Assembly: GCA_012861695.1 (NCBI GenBank)
Contig: JAAOOA010000016.1
Location: forward strand, 20,854,202-20,918,201
Direction: 5' to 3'
Origin: Trematomus loennbergii
Taxonomy: Eukaryota; Chordata; Actinopteri; Perciformes; Nototheniidae
Length of the DNA stretch: 64,000 nt
Shown: piece by piece, positions 1 through 11,351 of the stretch
How the letters are laid out: each line of letters begins with the position of its first letter
Numbering within the stretch: the first letter of the stretch is position 1
Notes under the pieces: model-generated
What the model was told of the DNA's origin: nothing
Databases searched by the model: none
The model's input: the letters and a program-made list of their open reading frames with translations, nothing else
Position numbers and translations under genes: made by a program

Positions 1-161
1 GATCCAGTATTATCAGCGCTGCCCTTTGCCAAGGAAGCCTGCTGGCCCTGCAACACAGCAATCTTAATCCGCAGGTCATCGACGGTCCGCTCCAGCTGAG
101 GGATGAGACAGCTTTCATCCTCCGAGGACGACTGACCTGACTTCAACCTGCTGGAGTCTGT
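1..161 (-). CDS. fmn2: formin-2, fourth recognised coding exon (partial at window edge)
   Basis: Read on the minus strand, a splice acceptor (CACTGACAG, AG at 163-162) is followed by an open frame in phase 0, which fits the phase-0 end of the exon at 1372-1521. The peptide has a Ser/Glu/Asp-rich start (GQSSSEDES) and then PQLERTVDDLRIKIAVLQGQ. This corresponds to the short coiled-coil just upstream of the proline-rich FH1 region in vertebrate FMN2 (IQQLEQTIEDLRTKIAEL in human). The alternative acceptor four bases downstream would hit a stop within five codons, which decides the boundary. The exon runs off the left end of the window, so its donor and the FH1, FH2 and C-terminal parts of the protein are not visible. 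Identity rests on peptide similarity and exon order. Confidence 0.85.
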
Positions 162-1371
162 CTGTCAGTGAACACAAAACAAGATATTAACTTAGCATGC
201 AACTACATTTGGGTTCACTAAAGGAAACTCAAGTAAATGAGTGTGATGCTGTGAGTTTGTGCTTTTGATAAATGAAACCATCTTTGAAAGCAGACAGTCA
301 AGCATATTTTGGACTAAGCAGACTCTTGGACACATAATCATTAAATAAATTATGCTTTATGAACAGTACAACACCCACAAATGAGGGGGCTTAGCGACAG
401 AGCTGTGATCAAAGAAGGGTCGAGAGAGTCCATTATGTCTACTCCAGCAGACCTCTGGCTCCAGACTGGTTAGAGCGGGATGAGGGGATACCGAGAGATT
501 TGACCCCAGAGACAGAGAGTCTCGTCGGGCCTGACATGGGCAGGGCCTATGTCTGCTAGTACACATTCCCCAGTTGTGGTCACATCGTTGAATCTAAAGG
601 AAAATGTGCAGTAAGTATAGCCTTCCTAATGTATTAACTCCTCTAGGAAACAGTGAGGTTCACTGTAATAATCTAACAAGTCTTTCAAGACAAGCCTGGC
701 CTCTAGTGGACACAGAGCAGTTTACAGCTGAGCTCTGTGGCTGATGCAGATTACAGAAACAATGCAGATTTATGAGACTGGGTTTGAGCAATTTCTCAAC
801 ACTTTGACAGGTTGTATAGGTATTGTCTCAGATTTCAAATCGAGATCAAAGAAAAAAAATGTCCTGTATTGACTAAATGTGTTGTGAAAGCTCCTGAAAC
901 ACTGAGATTTGACCCCATTTGGCCCCCCTCCGAAAGAAGAATCTATGATAATACCATTTGTGATGGTGTTGAAGCAAAGACTGTGCTTTAATTTGAGACA
1001 AAGTTAAATCAGTTTTTAATAAGATAATTCAATAACATTTTTTAATAACTTACTGAAATAAATACTTATCGTGGTATTTTATGGTGTTATACTATATACT
1101 GAACTATATATGTTTCAATCTTGAACACTGTCTTTGTCTCTTTTTACCGGCATTTAATGTGCCCCTGTCATAAATAACTGGCCCCAGCATAGCCCCAGAA
1201 ATTGGTCTAGATCTGCCACTGACAAAACCAAAAACAACATTTGCATGTACTGATGATAGTTACTGATTTTAGTTGACACTACAATAAATCAAATCCAATA
1301 TTATGCACAAAGGGGAAAACAGGGCAATCGTGCTGTAAGATATTTCTAGATGTAGAGGAGATGTAACTAAC
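162..1371 (-). other. fmn2 intron
   Basis: Intron between the exons at 1372-1521 and 1-161. It has a GT donor at 1371-1370 (CAG followed by GTTAGT) and an AG acceptor at 163-162. The only structure I see in it is a degenerate hAT-like MITE near 900-1221. No other exon-like sequence was found. Confidence 0.8.
900..1221. mobile_element. degenerate hAT-like MITE remnant
   Basis: The right end reads GGTCTAGATCTGCCACTG. Its reverse complement begins CAGTGGCAGATCTAGACC, which resembles the ends of common fish hAT MITEs. The left end, CACTGAGATTTGACC, is an imperfect inverted match to it. The inner ends carry C-rich runs (CCCCATTTGGCCCCCC on the left, GTGCCCCTGTC on the right), also usual in these elements. 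No 8-bp target duplication survives, so the limits are approximate. It encodes nothing. Confidence 0.4.
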
Positions 1372-1521
1372 CTGAGCAGGTAGAGCTCCTGGGGTTTTGG
1401 CTGATTGATGCAAACATGATCTCAAGCTTTGTTCTCTGCCTGTGGGTCGCCCCCCATACAGTTCCCACAGGTGAGAGGAAACTGGCAGGCCGACAGATGC
1501 CCAGGTGTACAGCTGCTCATC
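1372..1521 (-). CDS. fmn2: formin-2, third recognised coding exon
   Basis: A 150-nt exon of exactly 50 codons, phase 0 at both ends. The acceptor is TTTGCAG (AG at 1523-1522) and the donor is CAG followed by GTTAGT at 1371. The peptide opens DEQLYTWASVGLPVSSHLWE and ends with KTPGALPAQ. The start matches the FMN2 segment [20 protein letters not shown] of mammals, so the family call is firm. This region lies between the N-terminal low-complexity part and the coiled-coil of formin-2, and no catalytic function is assigned to it. Spacing and phase fit the neighbouring exons at 4889-5052 and 1-161. Confidence 0.9.
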
Positions 1522-3399
1522 CTGCAAACAGTTTAGAAAACAAGCAAGCACATTTACTGTAAAGGAGATCAGACGTCTTAAAACGACATGCTCAAACCAA
1601 GTACTACTACCAACATATTCCCAACAGTGTGAACACATGGTGGGATCCAATAAAAGTGTAACAACATCCACAGGGGATATGAGTCAAGTAGAAGCTTTTT
1701 ATGAACGCTTCAAGAGTGGAAACACCTGAGAATAAAAACAGCAGTCGAACAATAAAGGTTTATCCCTTTTGCATAGTCACACAGTCAAACATATTGAGAC
1801 ATTCAAATAAATTCTCCGCTTTTTGAAGCATCTTAACTTAAAACGCACAATAAAAAATGGTGAATGATTTGGAGGACCTGTTGAACCTCATTTGTTAAAG
1901 ACTGAGCATCAATGGTATTAGATAAAAACGGAGCAAAAAAACACACTGACACAATTGTTCCTGCATCTCCTCTCTTCATCTTTCTTCAAAGACAACACCA
2001 GACACCATAATGAGCACCACAAAAATGTAAACAAAGTGTGTAGTGGTAAAAGTCTAAAATAAACAAACCAAACTTTCCCTGATTTTCTATAATACTTTTT
2101 ATTTTACCAATAAAAAGCAATTATTTCCAAGCAGACTGGGAGTTAGAACTTAATGCCATGCAGTGACACACTACATGCGTATACACAGCAGTGTCATTAT
2201 CCAGTGAGATCACATACATGTGCTACATTTGCTGAGAAGAAAACCCTCAGTACAAAACCCATTATGTGTTAAGGTAACCTGACCTACAGCTAGAAACAAA
2301 CACACACAATGTACAGATCGATGGAAGCCCATGCTACCTATCCTCCTAAAACCTTATTTTAGATTGAATGACGCAGATGAAGTATTGAATTTCAGGCAGT
2401 ATGCAGAACAAGAAACGAACAAGTCGTACATTTATTCACTTCAGCAAAGTAGTGACATTGGATGCAATATTATATTTAGGTAGCAAAGAGGAGGACGGTA
2501 TAGAAGAGGAGAGATTAAGATGGAAATAGGGAGATAGAAAAAGAACAAGGACATTTAGAAGAGATTGTTTTCAAGATGTAATTGAACTGTAAATTAAAGA
2601 AGAAATATGTAAATAGAAATAATGAATGGGGCTAAAGGTTTCAGGGAAGCAGAAACAGAGCGTGATCATTAATTTCAAAAGGGACATTAACAATAACACA
2701 GGATCTGTACTCCGAATGGCAACATCAAAGGTTGTTCTTGATCAAGCTGAAAAATGCAGGACTCCAGGCCAAAAGCAGAGAATGAGGACAAAACAAAAAA
2801 AAACGACAACATAAAAGGGGGGTGGGCTCGAAGAGTGCTACTCTGACATGGTGAGCTTTCTGCTGGGGAAGAGCAGCCTGAGCCCAAGGCACGTGGAATT
2901 GTTACATAACATGGTCAGCAGATGGTCTACGCAAGCACAGAGTGTCAGAGCGACTGCTATTAATCCAGCCATGCGAGGAAATGCCTGAATATGTACGAGT
3001 GTCTGGGTCTGTCCTTTTGTAAATATGAGTGCACACGGGGCACAATTGTACATAAAAAGCAAATACTCTGCACTTTGTGACCTATTGTGACAACACACTG
3101 AGCAAGAAGAATAAGATATAACTGAATTTGAGGGGATTGGTATTTATAAAGCATGCATGTTCTGGTGAATGTGTATTTGTTTGTGTTTAGGTAATGCATA
3201 TCATACTTTGTGCATGTGTGCATGTACAATGTAAGTCTATGAATAAACATCTGTGGGGGAGGTGCATTTTCCACTAGAGCCACACTAATCTGTTCACATT
3301 CTTTGGTATAAAACAGACAAAATAATAAGAGTCAACAGCTCTGTGAGATAAACACTAAACACTAATAAACACAAGTCAAATGGATCAACAAAGTGATTA

Positions 3400-3880
3400 C
3401 AACTCATCTTGTGGCGAGCATGATTATCTGTTGCATGCCAATCAATTTAACAGTCGTTGAGATATTTCACTCAAAAAGTGGACTCTATTGGACCATAAAT
3501 GTCTGTACAAATGTTTTTTTAAATGAATGCTGTAAGACTTCAATCTTGAGATATTTCACTGAATAAGTGACAACTCCTGATTCTGGTGCTAGAGAAAAAG
3601 TGAGGGATTTATCATCTGGGCACAATGAATGTATTTACTGTAGAACATTTCATTGAAGTATTTCCATAATTGCTGACATCCACACACAACAATGATCAAG
3701 CCCATGATGGCGCTATAGAAAGTATCTGTAAGAGGCTGTAGAATTACTCATGAATGATTCATATTTCATGGCAAACCAGCCAATACTTGTTGAGATATTT
3801 CAGTCTGAACCCAAGTACAGTAGTGGTGACATACATTGTCATCCATTGAGCCAGTTTGCTAGCATTGATAAAAAAAGCAC
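3400..3880 (+). repeat. degenerate dispersed repeat with repeated GAGATATTTCA core
   Basis: The 11-bp core GAGATATTTCA occurs three times here (3459-3469, 3548-3558, 3792-3802), each after a variant of 'TGGCAAACCAGCCAATA' or similar. The same core in the same context appears at 43234-43244 and 58563-58573. Shared surrounding words such as GAATGTCTGTACAAA, and ATGGCGCTA near AGAGGAAAAGTCA, mark these as diverged copies of one family common in fish genomes. The class of the element cannot be decided here because no ends are recognisable. Confidence 0.5.
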
Positions 3881-4079
3881 TAATGATAAAATAAATCATT
3901 AAACTCATCTCAGCGTCCTATTGTGTGAAATGTATTACAACAAATGTAATTCTTTTAACTTCTCTGAGAAATAAAGACACATCCTGCGCATGCACACATA
4001 ATCAAATAGGATTTAGCACACACATGAAAGATATTCTAGTTGTAATAATTATTTGGCAGATTTGTATATATAATGCACA

Positions 4080-4315
4080 CAATGTACAACAATATTTTGT
4101 ATTATTGCCGATTTTTATCCCATATTTTATTCCTTCTTATTCCATTCCATTGCAATGCAAATACTGTTATATTTGACTATATTTTGTATTATTTTTAATA
4201 TTTTTCTAGTTCTCTACCTGTGCTTTTAATCCTTGTTTTCATGCACCACGACACCAAGTCAAATTCCTCGTACGTGTAAACCTACCTGGTAATAAACCTG
4301 TTTCTGATTCTGTGT
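4080..4315 (+). mobile_element. non-LTR retrotransposon 3'-end fragment
   Basis: An AT-rich stretch leads into CAAATTCCTCGTACGTGTAA, ACCTACCTGGTAATAAACC and a short TTCTGATTCTG tail. This wording is typical of the 3' untranslated end of Rex1/CR1-type LINEs in fish, which finish in short tandem repeats. No coding part of the element is present, so it is a heavily 5'-truncated copy. The assignment rests on motif memory, not on an alignment. Confidence 0.45.
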
Positions 4316-4888
4316 GTCTGTGTGTTGACTCAAAACAACCATCATGCAGTTCAGTCGGATGGATTCAGCTACAGGGGAACTTGAAAGAAATAGCTAAGGC
4401 GGTGGCTGTGGTGAAGGATGTGATGCACATGAGATTAGTTCTCTGCAAAGCATTACAGGAATGGAGAATTAAAGATTCATGAAATTAACTTGGACGGGGC
4501 CACACTGTCTACGCGCACCACTGCTCTTCAGATAATGAAAAGTCTCTGGGACCAATCACAGTTATACAGCAATAAATACAGAACGTCTGATAAGCTTTGC
4601 ATTGCTCTCTAACACATGTTGGCTACTGCAAATCACTTTGAGCTACATTCTTTGATCATATCATCTGATAAGCACATGTTAAATAACTACGTGCTCCAAA
4701 CACAGCCCATGGGACAATCACTGAGAAGATGCATCCCATTGTGGTAAGCTAAAGATACAATTGAGCTGTAGCCCTGCAGTTATTGCCTTTGAAATCAAAT
4801 ACATACCATGAAATTGCTGATGCAGGGCAACTCATGTCATCATTTTTGTAAAACAAGCATGATGGCAGACAGTGAAGAGAGGTCTTAC

Positions 4889-5052
4889 ATTAAAGAGTGC
4901 TGAGACAGGGCTGTCACCATGGGGCTCTGCTGTGCTGTCACTGAAAGGGTGCAGCAGACCTTGGACCAACATTCGCTGACACAGTTCCTTCGCCTCCTCT
5001 TCTGTAGACCCGTCTTCATGATGCATACACAGCCAGTCTAGAAGAGTGCGAC
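4889..5052 (-). CDS. fmn2: formin-2, second recognised coding exon
   Basis: A 164-nt exon. The acceptor is TTGTTCTCAG (AG at 5054-5053). The first two bases complete a Gly codon split with the exon at 8476-10599, and 54 whole codons follow, ending at a donor AAT/GTAAGA. The peptide begins RTLLDWLCMHHEDGS and continues with KELCQRMLVQGLLHPFSDS. This matches RTLLEKLFSQQENG and CSRIIAMGLLLPFSDC of mammalian FMN2, the best-conserved piece of the formin-2 N-terminal half. The split glycine at the exon junction is also as expected (VFSG/RTLL here, VFTG/RTLL in human). Confidence in the exon and family is high. The choice between fmn2a and fmn2b cannot be made. Confidence 0.93.
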
Positions 5053-8000
5053 CTGAGAACAAAAAAAGCAATGAGTTCCATTTTCCATTTTAGGAATAAA
5101 CTGCAGGTACTCATGTTGGCTTAATATGACTGGATATTTGTGTTTCTTTGTCTGGAAACGTTACATTTTAAAGGGGACCTACAGTATCATGCAAAATGCA
5201 CTTTTGTACGTCTTTTATACATGAATATGTGTCCCGGGTTCCAGGGAACTCACCAAGTGTCAGAAAACACAACCCTCTCTATTTTCCTCCATACCCAAAT
5301 CTCTAAAAAAGGGGCTGCAACGGATCTGATAAAAACTGATCCAGATTTGAACACTGTCCTGACGTCAGGACGGTGGCGCTACGGCTATTGGACCAACTCC
5401 ACCAATCAGGAGGAGACAGCCACGGCCATTGCCGTTCGAAAGCGCTGGAGACGCTGTAGTACATATGCCAGGCCAGTAGATGGTGCCCGTCTCACAGAAT
5501 CAGCCCATGCAAAAACAGAGCTAGAAATTGTCAAATTGAGCAAAATGAGGCATGGCTAAAATGCATGATCTGTTTGGTATTTTGAAAAAAAAAAAGTATA
5601 AATATGCCTTATATAGGTATGGTCCTACACTATATTATTCAAATATAGCATGATAGGTCCACTTTAAGTTAAGATAAATATATCCTGATTCTGGATTCCA
5701 TATATTACTTATTTCTTAGTATCAGAATGAGGCAAGTGCAAGTGTGTGTTGAAAAGAGATGTCTCAGTTTCGGTTGTGATAATGAAACACCTACATGTGC
5801 AAACTCTGTTCACACCATTTACATGTGGGTGACAAGAGAGATGGTGTTAATTGTGCTGTGCAACATTTTTACAAATGCTGGATCACATTCATGGTACAAG
5901 TGCATCTAATAATATAACTTTTTAACTAATACTGTCTTAAAACACCTATGGATGAACTCGATATAACTGATAAGTGGGTTTTTGGTGTCAGACAAGTATC
6001 AACACATTGTTTGACCTGGTGGTGTGGTTGTATGATGTATTCATTCTACATTTAAATAAGACATTGGAAAAACAAAGTAGTTTGTCTTTGTCTTGGAAAT
6101 CAGGATTAAATACTTTTTTTTTTTCATGGAGCCAGACAGAAAGAAAGAAAGTTAGTTTGAGCTGTGGGAAATGTGTCATCGTCTCAAAATCCCTGGATCC
6201 CAGATAAGGAAGAATCCTGTTTCTTGATGGTGGCAGGAACACAACCATTAGGGATTGGAGAAAAATAGTGACTAAGCGACATCACCAAAAAAAAAGGATT
6301 GAGACTGGAGGAAAAACACAGCTCTGTTACTAAAGACTCCAAGCATGACACAGAGAGTGCAGTCAGTTGTTAATGCTGTTAGACTAGCTTAACATCTTTT
6401 AAAACCATGTGATTCAGTGGACGGCGTCAAATGAATAAACAAAGTCCTATGACTCATGGCGCTGTGGACGTTGAGCAGTTTGATGGCCAGCGCTGAAAAC
6501 CGATTGCATTTTATGGATTGTGTGACAGAATGAAATAGTCACGGTAAAATCTTCAAGAAAGACAGGCCGACTCAGTCTCACAATTAATACAAATGAGTTC
6601 ACGTTAAAGCATTTAAATCGAGAATGTGTGTTAAAAGTCTCACATGTTGTCAGTTGTTTCAAATGTTAAATTGTTCCCCTTATTTTCTATCAGTCCTCCC
6701 ACTCTCTCCTAAGGGCCCAATGGGACCTGGAGAACTCTCTGAACTGATTGCTGTGACATGCATTAGTGAATCAGTGAAAGACTCAATGGTGACATAACCA
6801 GAGTCTGTGAATAAAAACAGCATATGTCCTATAATTACTAAATGCCATATAGGCCAAATGTTAATGTTCGAGATACAATGCACCTCCATTGTTTGGCTAC
6901 ACTAATTTCACCTGACGAAATGTGAATGGATCTCATATCATGACACATTTTTGTCATGCAGATAAACTGTCACTTGTGTTTAGCATCCACAAGTGTGCAC
7001 TGGATGGGGTGTGTGGTTGTGTGTGTGCATGTGTTTTTTGTGTCCAGGCCAGTAAAATCGGAGGATGGCATCACCCTGGGGGGCGGGGGGTGGCAGAGCT
7101 GCTTGAGAGTAGATTTATGAGGACAGGCTCAGACAGTGGAGAGCAGCTGAGCTCCTGAAATGCAACAGAAAATGAGGACAGAGTGGCATTGTCTCATTAG
7201 AAATAGGCTTTTGTTCTGGAGACACTTCTCAATAAAAGAACCCCCACTGTGTTATCATGACTTTCATGAGCTATTGTACTTTTAAATCATAACTTTATTA
7301 TTCCCGCTGTGATCATTTGTATAATGATCTCATTTGTAAGTCACTTGAATTCAAATTACTAGGCTATTAACATAATCATTTTACAAAAACATTGCATAAT
7401 AAACTAATCTCAGACATGGCTGGGGATTGGAGCCAAACCAAAAGGAGTCACATCTGCTCTATTTGGGATTTCCAGCAACAACAGGAATAAATAAAAACCA
7501 ATTAGGCATAATATTTGAATTGTGATTTGTCCCTGGTAAGTCCTTAAAGTAGATGTATTCAGTCAAATATTTCTTCTCTGAGAGTCAATAAGAGCTTTTT
7601 CTCTTTTTACATTAAATAGGTCTAATGATTTTCTATATTATTATCTCAAAAATCACATGTAAATGCCATTAGCCACAATGTATTGATCCTGCTAACATGC
7701 ACGGCTTGTATTAACTAAAGCCTGTTGTAGGTTACTCTCTGTGCCATACTTCCTTTGTTGTCAATAAACAACGCTATTTATTTTTCCCACATACATCATC
7801 TGCAGCTGGATATAGTCAACAACAAAAGCCCTCCTGTGTGAGTAACGCTGGATGACAACTACAGTGCCTAGCTGATTTACTGTAGGAAGGTAATTAGCGC
7901 TTCTTTACAGAGAACTACATTTGTGTGAAAGATTTACCTCTTCACTAGGAACACTCAGGCTTAAAGCTAAGTACTACAGACAGGAAGTGGGGTATTATCA

Positions 8001-8475
8001 ATCAAGAGACACAATGACAACAAGGCGCTGTTGGTTTGGTCTCTTGTGTGAAAGTCCTGTGTTTCTTTCCCCATCCATCACTCTAAATCCACCTCTTATG
8101 GATTTCTGGCTCTGTATAAATGTCTTCCTGACTTCCTCCTTTGCTCCTGTCATAATTAGGTCACTAAAGGTTGGTGTTGTCTCCTTGTTTTCCTTCTTGT
8201 AACCGTGTGAATAGATGATAACACTTACTCAGTGTAGCAGGCCCCTGGTGCATCACATTGATGATGCTGATTATAAAATCCATTTCAAATCGTCCAATAA
8301 CATTCGTAGAAAGGTGCTGAGACAGACATCCTGGTTCCTATCCATTCACATGTTTGCAACATCCCTCTATCATCCAATTGATTACAAACAAGACCACTCT
8401 CTGCTAGTTCACAACATTAAATCAAGAAGGCCCCAAATACCTCTCTTTTTCTCTGAACTATACAGAAAGACTCAC
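5053..8475 (-). other. fmn2 intron
   Basis: Intron with a GT donor at 8475-8474 (CTCTG followed by GTGAGT) and an AG acceptor at 5054-5053. It contains one TTAA-flanked MITE (5172-5663). The rest is AT-rich with no exon-like stretch that I can support. Confidence 0.8.
5172..5663 (+). mobile_element. TTAA-flanked MITE, family A, copy 1
   Basis: A 492-bp element lies between two TTAA tetranucleotides (5168-5171 and 5664-5667). It starts AGGGGACCTACAGTATCATGC and ends GCATGATAGGTCCACT, giving imperfect terminal inverted repeats. A second copy lies in reverse orientation at 61475-61934. A TTAA target duplication is the hallmark of piggyBac-superfamily elements. There is no transposase, so this is a non-autonomous copy. 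The interior carries a perfect 16-bp palindrome with a TGACGTCA (CRE-type) centre at 5356-5371 and a CCAAT motif nearby. A long open frame across the element is a by-product of the repeat, not a gene. Confidence 0.8.
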
Positions 8476-10599
8476 CAGAGAAGACGTCCAGGTAGGGCAC
8501 TGTGGAAGTGGAGGCCTGCCGTCCATACTGTGCTCTCCTGGAGCCCAGGGTCCAGAAGTTTCCCTTCTCAGGTGTCTCCTGCTCTGGAAATGTGGCCTCA
8601 CCACTCTGCCTCCCTCTTAGCTTATCTAACTCTGTTAACCAGTCTGCTGCCCCACTGAGGGACCCAGCAACTGAGCAAGACCTCTTCTTGAGCTTTCTTA
8701 ATACCTGGGTCGATTCTACCGCAGCATCGTTGACATCTGTTTTCCTGGGCACATTGGGACTGGTAATGGGGGAGCCAATTGGAGAGGTGAGATTCCTGGT
8801 GGTGGTCTTAACATAGGAGGGGTGGACTGGAGGGTAGAGTTTGACAGTTGAAGGGGAGATGGTGGAGGATGTCCGCCTATGCTGAGGAACGTCTGGCGTT
8901 AGCTGACTAAATGACAAACTACTCTTCCTCCTTTTTAGAGACAGGAAGTCCCGTCTCCCGGTTTCCTCTTCCCTCTCCATAGACAGGTCCGAGCTGCTCA
9001 CACTCTTGTGAGGCCCCTTCGAACCTGCCACCACCGGGTCCAAGCAGACACTCGGCACACATGTGTTTCTGCTCTGTGCAGCCTGAACTGGGCTCTCCAA
9101 GTCTTCTTGGTGCTCCTCAGCACTCTCATACGTGGAACTGTTAGTCGTATTGTCGTGGAAGCTGTATGTGCTGTTAGTGTTTGGGAGAAGGCTTCCACTG
9201 CTTCTCTCTGTGTCCGGGCCCGAAGAGGCTGGACCACTTTCACTCGGGGTTCCTGTGCCAGATGAATTACTTGATATGACATAGCTTTCGTTCTCCACAT
9301 TCTTATATTTCTCGCTTACTTCTTTTGGTACGCATTCAACACCAACAGGAGGAGAATACACATCCTTTTCTAGATTGAATAGCTGAGGAGACACTAGCTT
9401 CTCCTGGGCTTTATTCCCCTCAGATGATAGTCCTTCAGATAGATTAACGTAAGCACTTCCTGCTTGTCACTGGACTGGTCTCTTATGGCCTGCTGGATGT
9501 CAGAGAGCAGGTCTTCATTTTCAGCTGCTGCTGAGTGAAAACTGTAGAGGTCACCATCCGACCCTGAGCTTGTTTTTCGGCCAGTCTCGACATCTGATAG
9601 CATGCCCATCTCATCAGCTGACGCCTCTGCACTTGGTGTGAACCCTGCTTTGCCCAAGTGTGCTGACCGCCCATCGTCCAACATATCATCCTTAGACAGC
9701 CCTTTTGCCTTTGATAAACTCTTCCTGATCTTCATGCCAGAAAACATAGAGCCCTTCGACTCAGACTTCGATTTCTTCCTACCGGCTTGTTCTCCTCCTT
9801 TACTTATCTTGTTGTGGGACTTTTTTGATTTCTTGTCCACATCCCTCTCGTCAGCATCGCCGTCACAGGAGACATCCCCTGCTGCTCCTCCACTTCCTCC
9901 TCCTTTCTTCTGCTTTGTTTCCTGGTTCCCCATGTTTCTAAACAGGCGGACACCCTTTGCTAACAGGCCATTCTGCTGGGGTCGAGGCTGGGCATGCTGG
10001 GCTTCCTCCTGGGATGCTATTGATGCTGGTCCTCTGTTGGTCAGAGCCCTATCAGAGCTGCCTAATCCCTGCTGTCTGCCCACCACAGTTAAAGGCAGCT
10101 GTGAGAATGATGCTGCCTCCCCCTGTGCCGCTGATGCTGATGATGAAAGGAGGAGGAGACTGGCACTGACAGCCGCGGGCTCACTACCACTCACTCTTTG
10201 CTCACCCCCCCTCCCCTGCACAGCCTCGCTCACTCTCTGATCCTTCCTCTCTTGTTGCCCCTCCTTTTTATCCCCATCTGCTGCTGCACGCTCTGCTGTC
10301 TTGCATAACGGGCTGCTGGACGAGCGAGCGAGCCGTTGATGTTCAGGAGTGTGCGATCCTTGTCCATTCTCGACCGAAGTGGAAATGACTGGCTTAGGAT
10401 GCTGCTGATGCTCTAAAATGCACTGTTGTTGATTGAGGAGTGAGTTCTGTTGTTTACGGAGGAGGTTGGTAACGCTGCTCTTCCTCCTGCCTTTGAAAGT
10501 GGTGGTGAAGAAACTCTCTTTCAGAAAGGGCACCTGGGTCTCCACCGTCTTAAAAGTCTGCATCCTGACCACTGTGGCTTCATCCAGAGGGGAGAAGAT
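8476..10599 (-). CDS. fmn2: formin-2 large N-terminal exon, with 1-bp deletion
   Basis: Formin-2 is an actin nucleator acting in oocyte spindle positioning and neurons, and this exon codes its low-complexity N-terminal regulatory half. The acceptor is at 10601-10600 (CATCCTGTCTAG) and the donor CTCTG/GTGAGT is at 8475. The mammalian-type start [10 protein letters not shown] is at 9933 in good context (AAACATGG). It carries a Gly2 and Thr6 that would suit N-myristoylation (inference). The frame stays open upstream of it for over 200 codons, with another ATG at 10561-10563. Conserved landmarks are [61 protein letters not shown] and the terminal VFSG. After SSDKQ (codon 158 counted from MGNQ) the frame breaks at 9459/9460. 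Restoring one base would continue into [10 protein letters not shown] and give the phase-1 exon end that the next exon requires (2124 nt observed, 2125 needed). Without it, translation stops about 18 codons later, so either the sequence has an error or this allele is broken. Confidence 0.9.
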
Positions 10600-11351
10600 C
10601 TAGACAGGATGAAGTGAAGAGGAAAAGTTACATTGGTTCATTTGATACATTTAAGCTTAACTGAGAGAAGAGACAATCTGCTCCCGGTGGAGTCATGATG
10701 TCAAAATTGAACATGAGTTCAGCTGACATAATTAAGTCTTATGTCTCTTGTTGCCATGGACCAGGGACGTGCACAGACATTTTGGGGGGAAAAGGGCACT
10801 TCCCATAATCATTTATAAAAAAGTGTTTTAAAACAAAAAGTTAAATATAGTTGCACATCTCTGACTTACTGACCAATTTATTATAATACCCTCACACTCA
10901 CGCAATTGTTTAATACTCAACAGAATTCTACAAAATAATCAGCTAACTAACACAGAGACAATGGTCTTCTTTAGTATTCACTAAGCACAAGAGCAGACAA
11001 CAAACTAGTAAAATCAATAGTTATTAAATGAGCAGCCAACAATCAAAATTATGAAGTTACTGTTTAAGGACATTACAGGCAAAAAGATAGTTTTTTCATG
11101 TACTTGTTATTTTGGTCTATTTTGCTTCCATGTTTTCTTTCACTCTAATGGAAATAAAACTTCCAAGAAACACATATAAATGGTGTTCGTTTTACTACCA
11201 TGTCTGAATTCATCTATAGATTTAAAGCTAATTTCCGGGGGAAATATACTTCACGTAAGTAAAGTTGGGGAAGTTGTGAGGTGATGTTGTTTTATCCTTT
11301 TCACCTGCAATGCCTTGGTAACTGCATGCAAATTAGCGCATTTTAATTAAG

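Larger units (their letters stand above)
1522..4888 (-). other. fmn2 intron
   Basis: Intron with a GT donor at 4888-4887 (AAT followed by GTAAGA) and an AG acceptor at 1523-1522. It holds fragments of a dispersed repeat (3400-3880) and a LINE 3' end (about 4080-4315). Short open frames inside it show no recognisable domain. Confidence 0.8.

Noticed and set aside
5140..5559. 139-codon open frame with apparent homology to a frame near 61.6-62.1 kb
   Set aside because: The similarity comes from two copies of a non-coding TTAA MITE. The frame runs across the element edge and the copies differ by indels that change frame.
9459..9480. Intron explaining the frame change inside the fmn2 large exon
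   Set aside because: The two frames overlap with only a one-base offset and conserved sequence continues on both sides. There is no room for a GT-AG intron, and exon phase demands exactly one extra base.
9602..10240. 212-codon plus-strand frame opposite fmn2
   Set aside because: Antisense shadow of the Ser/Pro-rich fmn2 exon, with no independent splice or domain support.
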